64,000 nucleotides of DNA from DAOTWA01 sp963702935 (GCA_963702935.1 OY969772.1:310001-374000), one strand, 5' to 3'. Numbered from the stretch's first letter, positions 32,275 through 42,109 are shown. The notes: generated from the letters alone by a model not told the origin. Numbers and translations: made by a program.

Positions 32275-33404
32275 CGGCTCTCCAGGGTCTCCTGGTAAAT
32301 CCTCAACAGACGCGCTTGCATTTGACTCCAGCTATAAGCAGTTTCGTAAGCCCTGCGCCCGTTCTCTCCCAGCCGGCGGCGCAGCTCCGCGTCATTGGCG
32401 AGGCATTCCAGCGCACCTTCCAGGGCAGGCACGTCCCCGAAATCCACCACCAGGCCGCAATCTGCCTGGGCCACCAGGCGGTCGGCGTTCGTATTGCGCG
32501 CCACGATCACCGGCCTGGCGAGCATCATGGCTTCGAAGATCTTGTTGGGGCTGGCAAAGCGGTTATTCGGAATCGCCGGGTCATAGGTGGCCAACAACAC
32601 GTCCGCCTGCGCGTTGAGGCCAAGCGCCTGTTTATAAGGCACCTGGCCGTGCCAGGCAATATTAGGCAGCCCCCCGGCAATTTTCACCAATTCCTGCAGG
32701 TCGCCGCCAAAACCCGCCAGATCCAACCTCCAGGCGGGATGCCGGCCCATCACTTCTAAAAGCTCGAACAGACCGCGCTCTCTGTGCAAGTTGCCCACGT
32801 AGGCTATGCGCAGGCCAGAAGCGTCTTGATCTACAGAAGTCAGCCTGCCCGCCTGATCTTCAGGACTGTTGTAGAGGATCGCCAGCCTCTTCGGCCTCGA
32901 GCCGGCAATCTGCTGGCGGCGCGAGTCGTCCGCCAGGAGCACCGCATCCGCCTGGTTGATGGCGCCCAATTCTAAGCGGCGAATGAGCTTTTTGAGCCAC
33001 GCGGGTGTCCTGCGCAGCATATCCGCGTAAAAGTCGAAGACATCATAGACGACTTTCTTCCTCCACAGGCGCTTGCTTGCCAACGCAGGCAGGATAGTAT
33101 TGAAATCACAGGCGTGAATGAGGTCGTAATCCTGCTTGTGGCGGGCCAGCCAGGCCAACAGCCCGGCCTGCCAGCGGAGCTCGCGCCAGACATTCCCCAG
33201 GCCGCGCCGCAGAGGCGCCCGGATGGGCAGCCGGAGGATCGTATAACCGTCCTTTTCCTGCTTTTCAGGAAACTGCCCGTCGAAATCCCAGCCCAGGGCC
33301 TTAACGGCGAAGCCGCCCTCCGCCAGCGTCTTGGCTATCTTTTCAACGCGCGGGTCGGGCGCAATAGGGTTGGAACGAATGAGAACAATTCTGGGCTCCA
33401 CCAC
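32271..33404 (-). CDS. Glycosyltransferase family 4
   Basis: A 377-residue GT-B enzyme. Its N-terminal domain has RIVLIRSNPIAPDPRVEKIA, typical of glycosyltransferases that build O-antigens and exopolysaccharides; the donor-binding region contains IAYVGNLHRERGLFELLEV, NIAWHGQVPY and SPNKIFEAMMLARPVI. There is no membrane helix. It is coupled by ATGA overlap to the GT4 gene downstream and lies 34 bases from the next upstream glycosyltransferase. The donor sugar cannot be read. Confidence 0.87.
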   Translation of the reverse strand: MVEPRIVLIRSNPIAPDPRVEKIAKTLAEGGFAVKALGWDFDGQFPEKQEKDGYTILRLPIRAPLRRGLGNVWRELRWQAGLLAWLARHKQDYDLIHACDFNTILPALASKRLWRKKVVYDVFDFYADMLRRTPAWLKKLIRRLELGAINQADAVLLADDSRRQQIAGSRPKRLAILYNSPEDQAGRLTSVDQDASGLRIAYVGNLHRERGLFELLEVMGRHPAWRLDLAGFGGDLQELVKIAGGLPNIAWHGQVPYKQALGLNAQADVLLATYDPAIPNNRFASPNKIFEAMMLARPVIVARNTNADRLVAQADCGLVVDFGDVPALEGALECLANDAELRRRLGENGRRAYETAYSWSQMQARLLRIYQETLESR

Positions 33405-33438
33405 TCAGCATTATAATTCAGTAGCCCTTCCCAAACCG

Positions 33439-34701
33439 CTAAAAACGCAGCGCTTCCAGGATTTGCCTGGCGCGTGCATTCCAGGTGTTCTCATGGGCCA
33501 CCTGATCGAGGGTGGTTAAATAGGCCGGGTCATTCCGCAGCTCCAGGGCCTTATCCAGGTTGGCCGCGAATTCCTCGGCCGTTGCGCCGACCAGCACCCC
33601 GGGATAAGCCATGCTTTCCTGCATGGGGGTGACCAGCACCGGCTTTCCCCCCGCCATGTACTCGAATAATTTCAGCGGTGAGACGGCGTGGGTCACCGCG
33701 CTCACTTGAAAAGGAATAGCGGCCACGTCGAAAAAGCGGAGATAGAGGGGGATCTGGTTGTAAGGCTTTACCCCCAGCCAGTCCACGTTGGGTAGCTCTA
33801 ACAAATCCGGGGGCAGGCTGCCATCGTAGTCCGGGCCGATCAAGACGAAAGACAGGTTTGGCCGGCACCTGGCGACCTCCATGAGAAGGGGGTAATCGAA
33901 CCAGGTAGCCAGGGCGCCGTAATAGCCAACGATGGGCCTGCCGCGCTGCAAAATAGAGGTGAGGTCGGGCGGAGGTTGGGCTTCCACCGGTTGGCGATAG
34001 CGGGCAAAGAAGTCATAATCCACTCCGTTAGGGCACAGGAGAGCGTCTGGCCGCAGGGGCAGAGTTTGCTCGTAAAGGCGGCGAGCCGTCGTCAACACCA
34101 GCTCGGCCCGCTGCAAGAGCGCTTCGTGCTCGCGTCTGAGCTTCGCCGGCTGCCCGGCAAACACCTCGATCTCATCCACATAGTCGTAGAGAATGCGCGG
34201 TGAATGAAAAACTTCGGCATACGTCCGGTTCCAGGTGAGCAAATAAATAAGCGGTTTCTCTAACCCCGCCAGGGCCTCAACCGGGAAATGGCATAAATAC
34301 AACCCCTCTTCGAGGGGTTGAAAAGAAGGCGCATCTGAAGCACTTGCAGAGCCAGGCGGCTGAAGATAAAAGACGAGCGCTCCCTGCCGCGCCAGCGCCA
34401 GCGCCAGGTGTTGGGGACGTTGAAATAGCTGCGTGTGCCAGTCCAGGCTGGGAGGGAAGATCACGACCGGTTTCGCCTGGCTGTGCCGCCGAAGAATTTC
34501 CTGAAATTCGTTTTGGATCGGTGCATAGCGAGCTTGCCGGGAGCGCTCAATAGAAGCGCGCAGCGGCCTCGCCAGGAACGGCGGCAGCAGGCGCAAGAAG
34601 ATCGCCTTGATTGAGCTTTGGCGCAGTCTCATGAAGGCCAGATTGACAGATCGAAGCCAACGATCCCGTGCGCTGCCCGCCGGCGCAAGTCGTAAGCGCA
34701 A
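33439..34701 (-). CDS. Glycosyltransferase, GT4-like, paralogue of the GT2-GT4 fusion
   Basis: A 420-residue enzyme with VVIFPPSLDWHTQLFQRPQH after a basic N-terminal part, then LLCPNGVDYDFF, RPIVGYYGALATWFDYPLL and P-L-K-L-F-E-Y-M-A-G-G-K-P-V. From about residue 75 on, the same sequence blocks occur in order in the C-terminal half of the fusion protein at 36160, so the two are paralogues. The first 60-70 residues are Arg/Leu-rich and the start may lie downstream. It lies in the same minus-strand cluster, after the GH26-like gene. Confidence 0.82.
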   Translation of the reverse strand: MRLRLAPAGSARDRWLRSVNLAFMRLRQSSIKAIFLRLLPPFLARPLRASIERSRQARYAPIQNEFQEILRRHSQAKPVVIFPPSLDWHTQLFQRPQHLALALARQGALVFYLQPPGSASASDAPSFQPLEEGLYLCHFPVEALAGLEKPLIYLLTWNRTYAEVFHSPRILYDYVDEIEVFAGQPAKLRREHEALLQRAELVLTTARRLYEQTLPLRPDALLCPNGVDYDFFARYRQPVEAQPPPDLTSILQRGRPIVGYYGALATWFDYPLLMEVARCRPNLSFVLIGPDYDGSLPPDLLELPNVDWLGVKPYNQIPLYLRFFDVAAIPFQVSAVTHAVSPLKLFEYMAGGKPVLVTPMQESMAYPGVLVGATAEEFAANLDKALELRNDPAYLTTLDQVAHENTWNARARQILEALRF

Positions 34702-34754
34702 GCGGCGGGTCAGCGGCTTGAATTTTCGTTTGTCCAGGGTCTCCCTCCCTTTTC

Positions 34755-35843
34755 TTAAGGGGACGATGTGCGCGAGATCAAATCAGGCACTTCATCGGGG
34801 GGTACGTAGCCATAAACGGGATTTGCCACACCCTGCTTGTAACCGTTATACGCTACTCCATTCGAAGGCAGGTAAAATGCCCAATCATAATCCACGTTGG
34901 CATTATAGTATAAGACAGCTTTTACCTGTGGGTAGCTGGCGATCAGCGTATAAGCATCCTGCAGCCACTGATCTTTGGATCCTCCGTAGGCCGTGGTTCC
35001 CATCTGGGCGATGAAGATAGGCTTAGTGGGCGCCATAGCGATCATGCGCTGAATATATGGTTGCAGCACATCTGTCGGGGACATCCAGTTCGGGTAAGGA
35101 TTGGAGGGATGGGTGCCAAAATTATAACTGCTGAAGGCCACTACATCCACGTAGGCATCGCCCGGGTAGTAACTTTCGAAAGGCGGATTACCCGGGCTGC
35201 TGTAACCGTTAGGTGCGAACACCCAGCGCACCGACTGCGCGGGCACATTTTCCTGAGCGAAGATAGACTGAATGCGCTTATACGCTTTGATGTAATTTGT
35301 CGGATCCAGGCTGTAAGGATTTCCCTTCCAGTTCATCTCCTGAAGCGGGGCCAGGAAGGCCATGCGCTTTCCTCCCTCTGCGAAGACGGCAAAGTCCTTG
35401 GCCCAGGCATGGATCGTTTGATCCCATCCACCCGAAGCGATATTCGCCGCAGACGTGTTCGCGTACAGATTGACGAAGGGGGTATAACCGCTATCCCACA
35501 TTGGCGCCAACATCATGTTGACGACGTTCGGTTGATCTAAATAGTGGAACACGCCGGCGAGGGATAACCCGTTACCAGACCAGGTGTCCACGGGTTTCAA
35601 TTCCTTGTTGACCCCATCTTGGGGCATGGGCACCCACCAGTTTTCGGGGTAAATACCTAACATCACGGGTTTGTTCGGCTTCAAGATAAGCGGTAGAAAT
35701 ACCCGGGAGCCGGGAGCCGCCTCAGACGTATGCGACGGGACTCCTACGCTTCCCAGAAAACCCACCAAAATGGCGAGGACTAGCAGGACAGAGAAAAGCC
35801 GCCTGGGCAGGCCAGAGTTTTTATCGTAATTTATCACTATCAT
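34755..35843 (-). CDS. Secreted GH26-like glycosidase with Gln at nucleophile position
   Basis: A 362-residue exported protein with a signal peptide/anchor (about 14-35), an RVFLPLILK motif (47-55) and a TIM-barrel resembling beta-mannanase-like GH26 proteins. The proposed acid/base is Glu169 in LQEMNW. At the strand end where family members have a Glu nucleophile (I-A-E-x-G-T), this one has Gln280 (I-F-I-A-Q-M-G-T), so it may bind rather than cleave glycan. The start is uncertain: ATG 35843 has GGGAG touching it, whereas GTG 35837 is better spaced. It lies inside the glycosyltransferase cluster. Confidence 0.75.
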   Translation of the reverse strand: MIVINYDKNSGLPRRLFSVLLVLAILVGFLGSVGVPSHTSEAAPGSRVFLPLILKPNKPVMLGIYPENWWVPMPQDGVNKELKPVDTWSGNGLSLAGVFHYLDQPNVVNMMLAPMWDSGYTPFVNLYANTSAANIASGGWDQTIHAWAKDFAVFAEGGKRMAFLAPLQEMNWKGNPYSLDPTNYIKAYKRIQSIFAQENVPAQSVRWVFAPNGYSSPGNPPFESYYPGDAYVDVVAFSSYNFGTHPSNPYPNWMSPTDVLQPYIQRMIAMAPTKPIFIAQMGTTAYGGSKDQWLQDAYTLIASYPQVKAVLYYNANVDYDWAFYLPSNGVAYNGYKQGVANPVYGYVPPDEVPDLISRTSSP

Positions 35844-36159
35844 CTCCCATAGCTGAGAAAACTCGAATCTAAGGTGATCCATTTCCCCTCGAATTGTCCT
35901 CCGGTCGAGCCAGTAGAATGGACAACCTGGAACCTTCGACCGTTCAGGGAATAGGATAACCGCATCGCAAAGATGCAAACGGGTTGTTAACGCGGAGAGG
36001 CCGGGGACATCCATGCCACTGCCTATCCTGGGCAGTGGCCCCATACTCACCTGTATGAGTTACATTATAATATCTGGAAAGTCTGGCGACTTATACATTA
36101 CAGAATTGATAACTGCGCGCGCCCGGCTATGTCTCCGAGATCGAATAAAACACCTTCGT
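35844..36159 (-). promoter_or_regulatory. 316-base gap with hairpins upstream of the GH26-like gene
   Basis: No gene is supported. A minus-strand TATAAT (36069-36064) would give a leader of about 215 bases. The leader can form a 9-bp hairpin (arms GCCACTGCC 36015-36023 and GGCAGTGGC 36031-36039) and a GCATC/GATGC hairpin (35962-35976). Neither has a T-run, so they are not simple terminators. No known riboswitch consensus was matched. Confidence 0.4.
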
Positions 36160-38457
36160 CTATATAGCTCGACTTTGCAAGGCGGCCATGACCTGGCCCG
36201 CTCGTTGCTCCCAGGTATGCTGACGGGCTACCTGGTCGATCATCTCCAGGTAGGCCCGATCCCCTTTCTGCTCCATAGCCAGGTCCAGCAGCCGAAGGTA
36301 CTGCTCTTGATTCTCCGCCACCAGGACGCCGGGATAATTCCGACAATCCGGCAACGCGGTAGTGACCACAGGCTTTCCACACGCCATGTACTCGAACAAC
36401 TTAATCGGCGAGGTGGACAAGGTAATCGGGATAAGCTTGAAGGGGATGATCCCAACGTCGAATCTCCACACGTATTGGAAGAGATTGGAATACGGCTTCA
36501 TTCCCAGCCAGCGGATGTTAGGGATATCCAGAAGGCCGCTCTGGCTGAGGCTGCCGTCGTAATCCACGCCAACCAGCACGAACTCCCAGCCCGGCCGCTC
36601 CGTCGCCAGGGCGCCTAACAGGTCGTAATCCACCCAGGCAGCCAGCGCGCCGGAATATCCCACCACCGGTCTCCTGGTTTCCTCGATAGGCGTCCAATCC
36701 GTCGGAGGCGCCTGGTCCGCCTCGGGCTTGCTTCGTCGCACGTAATCGTAATCAACGCCGTTAGGCACCAGGATCGCGTCGGGGCGATACACACGAGCCT
36801 TAGCCAGCAGGCGTTCGTTGGTCACCACCACGAGCGAAGCCTCTCGTAACAGTCCCTGGTGGTCTTCCTCTCTGGCGCCGGATACTTCCAGGTCATCGTA
36901 ATGATCGTAGATCACCCCAGGGTGGTCGAAAGCCGAAAGCTCTTTGCGATTCCAGGCCGAGCCGATATACACCACGGGCTTTTCCAGGCTGCCGTAGGTT
37001 TCCATGGGAACGTGGGAAAGATAGAGTCCCGGCTCCACCTGCTGGAATCCGAAGGCTGCGTCGGTTCTTTCATTTTGAGTACAGAAGAAGTAAAGATAGC
37101 CCTGGCGCGCAAAGGCGCGCGCCATCTGGTGCGGCCGCTGAAACATGAAGCCCCAGTCGTGGGTGGGAGGATAAACGATCAGACCTTTTCGGTGCGGATG
37201 CTGCTCCAGGATCAGAGCAAGCTGCCGCCGGTAGATTTCCACCTGGCGTTTCCGTAAGGTGGGACGATTCATGAGTCCCCTGGTATAACCGGCCATCTGA
37301 ACCATCCCCAGGATTTCTTCCACCAGGCTATACGGGAAGAAGCGAACGCCAAGCCTGGCCGACATCGGCAGGCTGCCCCGCACGGCCCGATAGACCTCGA
37401 AAGCAAGCCACCCGGCCAGGAGGGTAAGCGCCCAGGCCGCTCCCGCCAGAAGAAACACCAGGAGCGACGCCAGCAGCACTGCGCCCCTGATCCCATTCTT
37501 CCAGAGCACCTCGATGGTCTTGTACCAGTATAGGCGCGCAGAAGTGCCCAATTCCCCGTCTCCGACCGAATAACGGAAATAGGTGCGTAACAGCTTGCCG
37601 ATCTTATCCGGCGCGCGCCAGGAGACCTGCGCCTGAGGCACAAAGGCCCAGCGCGCCGGCTGACTCTTGGCCTGGTAATCAAAGAGAGTATCTTCGCCCG
37701 CCAGGCTCAGCCATTCCGGATAGCCCCCGGATTGCGCCCAAAACGTCTTCCGCATGGCCAGCGAACGAGAGGAAGGCAGAAAGGTCTGAGGATCGATGGT
37801 CTGCAAGTCGATGCCGAAGAGCTGGGCGCATAAGCGCTCCAGAACGCTATCGCCGATGACACGGTAATACCCGGCGCTCAATTGAATGCTCGCATCACGC
37901 TCAAAGGGAACCAGCAGAAAACGCAGCCAATTCCGATCCAGGACGCAGCCGAAATCGGCGCAGGCGACCACCGGGTAAGCGGCATTCTGGATGGCGATAT
38001 TTCTACCCTGGGCAATATTTGCGCCGGGGGCCTCGATTAGACGGATCGGAATTGGGAATGAGACGGCCAGTTTACGAATAACATCTTGAGTCCCATCGGT
38101 TGAGCCCCCATCCGTGATAATCACTTCATCCGGCCTGCGCTCTTGCCCGAGCAGCAACTCCAGCCATTCTTCGGCGCTGGCCGCTTCGTTGCGGACAGTC
38201 GAGATCAAGGATACTTTTTCCGGCTGGGAAATCGCTTCGACATCGGTCTCTAACTTGCACCGGGGTTGATAATCCGGAAACAGCTCGGGAGCCGCGTATA
38301 AGACCACCTCACTGCGGTCCACCAGGGGCAGCTCGCCGCGGTATTCAATATAAAATTGCCTGACATTCTTCGGTAGCAGCCAACGGATCGACTTCAAAGC
38401 TTGCTTGGCCAGGTGGAAGAACCCTTCACGAGCAAAATTGGAGACCCCGCTGCTCAT
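36160..38457 (-). CDS. GT2-GT4 fusion glycosyltransferase
   Basis: A 765-residue two-enzyme protein. The N-terminal half (about 80-300) is GT2: VSLISTVRNEAASAEEWLEL and E-V-I-I-T-D-G-G-S-T-D-G-T-Q-D, with a later E-D-T-L segment. A membrane-inserted hydrophobic stretch (about 335-370) follows. The second half (about 420-765) is GT4-like and carries the same blocks, in order, as the protein at 33439, for example NGVDYDYV and SPIKLFEYMACGKPVV. It probably adds two consecutive sugars at the membrane. Its ATG overlaps the stop of the upstream GT2 gene by 4 bases. Confidence 0.85.
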   Translation of the reverse strand: MSSGVSNFAREGFFHLAKQALKSIRWLLPKNVRQFYIEYRGELPLVDRSEVVLYAAPELFPDYQPRCKLETDVEAISQPEKVSLISTVRNEAASAEEWLELLLGQERRPDEVIITDGGSTDGTQDVIRKLAVSFPIPIRLIEAPGANIAQGRNIAIQNAAYPVVACADFGCVLDRNWLRFLLVPFERDASIQLSAGYYRVIGDSVLERLCAQLFGIDLQTIDPQTFLPSSRSLAMRKTFWAQSGGYPEWLSLAGEDTLFDYQAKSQPARWAFVPQAQVSWRAPDKIGKLLRTYFRYSVGDGELGTSARLYWYKTIEVLWKNGIRGAVLLASLLVFLLAGAAWALTLLAGWLAFEVYRAVRGSLPMSARLGVRFFPYSLVEEILGMVQMAGYTRGLMNRPTLRKRQVEIYRRQLALILEQHPHRKGLIVYPPTHDWGFMFQRPHQMARAFARQGYLYFFCTQNERTDAAFGFQQVEPGLYLSHVPMETYGSLEKPVVYIGSAWNRKELSAFDHPGVIYDHYDDLEVSGAREEDHQGLLREASLVVVTNERLLAKARVYRPDAILVPNGVDYDYVRRSKPEADQAPPTDWTPIEETRRPVVGYSGALAAWVDYDLLGALATERPGWEFVLVGVDYDGSLSQSGLLDIPNIRWLGMKPYSNLFQYVWRFDVGIIPFKLIPITLSTSPIKLFEYMACGKPVVTTALPDCRNYPGVLVAENQEQYLRLLDLAMEQKGDRAYLEMIDQVARQHTWEQRAGQVMAALQSRAI

Positions 38458-39659
38458 TTGCCGGTAACCTGAAATCCGTTCTGTCGTCCCGCGCGCTCGG
38501 ATGAGTATTGCTCGCGATAAAGCCGCCGGCGGATGCGCTGGTCGGCTCGCATGTGATCCATCACACGCTGATACCCCCAGGCATGCAGCAGGTGGTCCAA
38601 ACGCTCGTGGAGGCGCAATGCCCCCAGCAGCGCGGTGGCCAAAGCCCGGTTACGGACGCGCGCCAGGGATTGCAGAGAGGGTTGCGAGGGAATATACAGG
38701 TCGATTTGTTGCTGGTACCGGCTCAACAGAGAAGAGGATATCGTTTTCCGTACGTGGCCGAAGGTATATCGCTGCGCATCTGGCGCATGATACACCTTTG
38801 CAGCCGGCGCCACAACCACCTGGTAACCCACCCGCTGGATCAGGCTGGCCGCCACCAGCTCTTCACCACCGCTGAAATCAGATCCCCGGCGGCCATAGGC
38901 CGTGCGAAACCCGCCGATGCGCAAGAGAGCTTCCCTCCGCGCGCTCCAGTTTCCGCCCCAGGGGAAAAGCTGCCAGCTATCCACGACCGTCGCCCTTTCA
39001 TATTGAGGCGTGTATTCCCCCCAATAATGACTCCACCCCGCTTTTAACCAGCGCGGAGGGTCCTTGGGAGAGCGCAGAAAGATGCTCCCCCCAATCGCGC
39101 CGGCCTGGGGAAATTCCTGAAAAGCCAGGCAAACCTGCTCCAACCAATCCGGGAAAGCCACTGCATCGTCGTCTATAAAGCTCACCAGCTCTCCCCTGGC
39201 GGCTGCAATACCGGCGTTCCTGGCGAAGGACAACCCCTGGAATGGATGTACCACCAGGCGCAATTGCTGAGGGCAATCCGCAAATTCATTCCTCTTGAGC
39301 TCCTCCAGGATCGTCGCCGGTGTGGGGTCGTCAGGATCGTTGTTGACCACGATCACTTCATACTCGGAAGAGGGGAACGTCTGCTTCGCCAGGCTAACCA
39401 GGGCTTCCCGCAATTGCGCCCCCCGCCGGTAAGTGCAAACCACTACGGACACCTTATACCTGGGCGGCCGGGGCCGTGCAATTTCTTCCTCCAACGTTGA
39501 CAGATGAGCAGATTTGGCGCGGATATCCACAACACTGCATAATGTTTTCACGTCGGGGACGTACAGCCAGCCCTGTTGACGGGGTGAGAGCCGAGGCGGG
39601 GAAACGGGGGGTAATTTTGAAATCAGGAGACACAAGTCCCAGTCCGCGGCTACCGGCAC
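38454..39659 (-). CDS. Glycosyltransferase family 2
   Basis: A 401-residue GT-A enzyme: VSVVVCTYRRGAQLREALVS (about 70-90), EVIVVNNDPDDPTP, GLSFARNAGIAAARGELVSF, and the metal-binding F-I-D-D-D-A motif. The first ~65 residues look unrelated to GT2 and may belong to an overlong start; the gene overlaps the end of the upstream two-domain GT2 gene by 10 bases. It is followed, coupled, by the GT2-GT4 fusion. It is predicted to transfer a sugar in the surface-glycan pathway. Confidence 0.85.
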   Translation of the reverse strand: MPVAADWDLCLLISKLPPVSPPRLSPRQQGWLYVPDVKTLCSVVDIRAKSAHLSTLEEEIARPRPPRYKVSVVVCTYRRGAQLREALVSLAKQTFPSSEYEVIVVNNDPDDPTPATILEELKRNEFADCPQQLRLVVHPFQGLSFARNAGIAAARGELVSFIDDDAVAFPDWLEQVCLAFQEFPQAGAIGGSIFLRSPKDPPRWLKAGWSHYWGEYTPQYERATVVDSWQLFPWGGNWSARREALLRIGGFRTAYGRRGSDFSGGEELVAASLIQRVGYQVVVAPAAKVYHAPDAQRYTFGHVRKTISSSLLSRYQQQIDLYIPSQPSLQSLARVRNRALATALLGALRLHERLDHLLHAWGYQRVMDHMRADQRIRRRLYREQYSSERAGRQNGFQVTGK

Positions 39660-41809
39660 GGGGGGACCTCATCCGAGCAAAGCGCGAGCACTTTATAAAC
39701 GTGCCGGGGCCACTCGGGCGGAGCAGAAATCTCCGCGGGGTCGTCCGTTATTTGCAGGCCGACTTGAGGCAACCACAGCGAATGGGTCTCTTCCGCGTCC
39801 AGGAGAGGATGCTCCAGCAGCTTGTGATTGGCCGCCCCAATCCAACTGCGCACCTCCCCGGCCAGCTCCTGCGCTCGCTCACGTTTCCCTTCTCTGACAC
39901 ACCAGGCCAGGGGCGTCAGGTAGAAATCCCGCCGTGCATCTTCGAAGACCATCAATCCTTCTCGCCTGCGGGTGATCCCCAATTCCTCGTCCCGGCTGGT
40001 CAATGAGGTGGAATGGAAGCGGTATTCGTAAAGGCTCTCGGTGAGGTCGGCATGGCGCAAGGTGAGCAGAGCGTTTACTCGCATCCAATAATCGTAGTCT
40101 TCCATTCCAAAACGTTGCCGGCTGTAATCACCGAGCGAGAAATTTACCCGGTTGCGGTATAGGAACGCGGCCCCCAGGTAATTATTGGCCACTACGTTTA
40201 GCTCGAACCGGTCGCTCGGCAAAGCAATATGCTCGCTGCCGGGCGGGTTTTGATAGCCCACGTACCAATCCGAGCCACGCATCGGCGCGCCGTCTGCGCC
40301 GATCAGATCGATGTTGGCGTAGGTCATATCCCAATCAGGGTGGCGACCCAAGCACGCCACCATCTTTTCGAGGAATTCGGTTTTCAGGTGATTGTCCGCG
40401 CTAATCCAGGTGATGTACTCCCCCCGCGCCGCTTGGTGGCCGGTATTGAGCGCCGCGGGAAGGCGCAGGTTGGGCTGGTGAATCACACGTATGCGCGGGT
40501 CGGATCGAGCATACGTCTCCACGATCTCAGGAGTTGCGTCAGTAGAGCCATCATCCACGACGACCAGCTCATAGTTGGCATAGGTCTGATGAAGGACGCT
40601 CTCGATCGCTTCAGCCACGTAATCTGCGCCATTGTAGACCGGTAAAATGATAGAAACCATCCCCGATTGCCCGGGGCAACGCACCGCTTTCAGGTTTGTG
40701 GCATAGACTTCCTGGCGGGCCTGCCGGTAGCGGTAAAATGAATACGCCGGCCAGGAGATCATCGGGCGATCCATCTTGCGTTTCAGCCATCCCAGGCCCT
40801 TTGCGAACGCGCTTATCCAGCTCCAAACGCGACGGGCCAGACCCCCTATCAGGCGAGAACGCAGACTCCCGCCCGGCGCCATCCAGATGCGTATTTTCCA
40901 CAACCCTTGCACCATAGACCAGGCGCGGCTGCGGTGAATTTCATCCAATTGAGACTTCAAGGAAGCGATAGTCTCATCGCGGCTTTCGAGCTGAAATGCC
41001 ATCCAGGCCGCATCATCGATCATCTGGCGCATTCGGACGCGAAGCAATTCCGGGCGGAAAAGGGGCGGCTGCCAGGTGATGCCCCATTTCTCCTCGAATT
41101 TGCGCAGGTTCTCGACAAAAAGATGCCGGTAAGTTGCCTGGGGGAGGCGCCCAAAGGCCGCGCTCCCCCAATGGTGGATGAACGTATCCTCTACGCACAG
41201 GAGCTTGTAGCCCCTTTGCTTTAAACGAAGGGCATAGTCATCGTCTTCGAACATGCCCACGCCGAAACGCTCGTCCAGCGGCCCAATTTCCTCGAAGACC
41301 TTCCGCCGCAGCGCAACACACAAAAAGGGCAACATTCCAATCTCGAATGCCTGTCCGGCGTGAGCCTGGCTGTATCGTTGGGCAAACGCCTCCAGATCTT
41401 TTAGCTCCTGGTAATCAGCCTGAACGCAAGTCTCGTTCCCCGAAGCGTTCGTGGCCGGGCCTACCATGCCGACGCTTTCATCTTCAAGGCGGCGGACCAA
41501 CCCCGGCAGCCATCCACTCGTCACTACCGTGTCGTTATTCAGGAAAACCAGATAATCCCCCGTCGCAGCCGCGGCCCCGCGGTTATTTCCTCGTGCAAAG
41601 CCCTCGTTCGTAGAGTTGAGGATCAGGCGGATATCGGAATGCTCTTCTACGAATTTTTGCAAAAATTCGACGGTGCCGTCTTGCGAAGTATTGTCCACGA
41701 GGACCACCTCAAAGGTGTGCTGCTCCGTCTGGGCATAGATACTCTCGAGGCACAGCCGGGTATATTCCAGGTTGTTATACGTGAGAATCACAATACTGGC
41801 GACCGACAA
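39650..41809 (-). CDS. Two-domain GT2 glycosyltransferase
   Basis: A 719-residue protein with two GT2 modules joined by a helical linker. Module 1 (about 1-245): ASIVILTYNNLEYTRLCLES, VLVDNTSQDGT, and the metal site YLVFLNNDTV. Linker (about 270-345): helical, with S-R-A-W-S-M-V-Q-G-L-W and W-M-A-P-G-G-S. Module 2 (about 385-620): MVSIILPVYNGADYVAEAIE, VVVDDGSTDAT and W-I-S-A-D-N, then a C-terminal extension. Such proteins often form repeating disaccharide units. It is the first gene of the minus-strand cluster, divergent from the large membrane glycosyltransferase. Confidence 0.87.
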   Translation of the reverse strand: MSVASIVILTYNNLEYTRLCLESIYAQTEQHTFEVVLVDNTSQDGTVEFLQKFVEEHSDIRLILNSTNEGFARGNNRGAAAATGDYLVFLNNDTVVTSGWLPGLVRRLEDESVGMVGPATNASGNETCVQADYQELKDLEAFAQRYSQAHAGQAFEIGMLPFLCVALRRKVFEEIGPLDERFGVGMFEDDDYALRLKQRGYKLLCVEDTFIHHWGSAAFGRLPQATYRHLFVENLRKFEEKWGITWQPPLFRPELLRVRMRQMIDDAAWMAFQLESRDETIASLKSQLDEIHRSRAWSMVQGLWKIRIWMAPGGSLRSRLIGGLARRVWSWISAFAKGLGWLKRKMDRPMISWPAYSFYRYRQARQEVYATNLKAVRCPGQSGMVSIILPVYNGADYVAEAIESVLHQTYANYELVVVDDGSTDATPEIVETYARSDPRIRVIHQPNLRLPAALNTGHQAARGEYITWISADNHLKTEFLEKMVACLGRHPDWDMTYANIDLIGADGAPMRGSDWYVGYQNPPGSEHIALPSDRFELNVVANNYLGAAFLYRNRVNFSLGDYSRQRFGMEDYDYWMRVNALLTLRHADLTESLYEYRFHSTSLTSRDEELGITRRREGLMVFEDARRDFYLTPLAWCVREGKRERAQELAGEVRSWIGAANHKLLEHPLLDAEETHSLWLPQVGLQITDDPAEISAPPEWPRHVYKVLALCSDEVPPCR

Positions 41810-42053
41810 AGGCTTACCTCAGTCGAAGATGAATGAAATTTCTGATAAACATAAAAGCCCAGGCTGATCTCTACCTACGAGTGGAAAATGAGTGCATACA
41901 GATAGGCGCGGCGACGCTCCTAATTTCCGCTCCAATCATATCCGATAGGGGAAAAGTTGGCAAGTCAGTTTTAAGAGGGCCGAGTGGGCGCAAAGAAACA
42001 GGCTCGAGGTCAGGCTTTGCGACCGGATTCAGGTATGGCTCATTTATCCGGGG

Positions 42054-42059
42054 TATAAT
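42054..42059 (+). promoter_or_regulatory. Candidate -10 box for the large membrane glycosyltransferase
   Basis: A perfect TATAAT 50 bases before the ATG at 42110, in the 300-base gap between divergent GT2 and membrane glycosyltransferase genes. No good -35 box is seen, and nothing else was recognised in the gap. Confidence 0.35.
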
Positions 42060-42109
42060 TCTGAAGCTTGGGCGCGAGCTACAGGATACGGCGAGACCCC
42101 AGAACCCAC

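Noticed and set aside
35941..36040. Possible riboswitch in the GH26 leader
   Set aside because: A GCAAA loop and hairpins recall c-di-GMP-type aptamers, but the conserved aptamer sequence order is not present on either strand.
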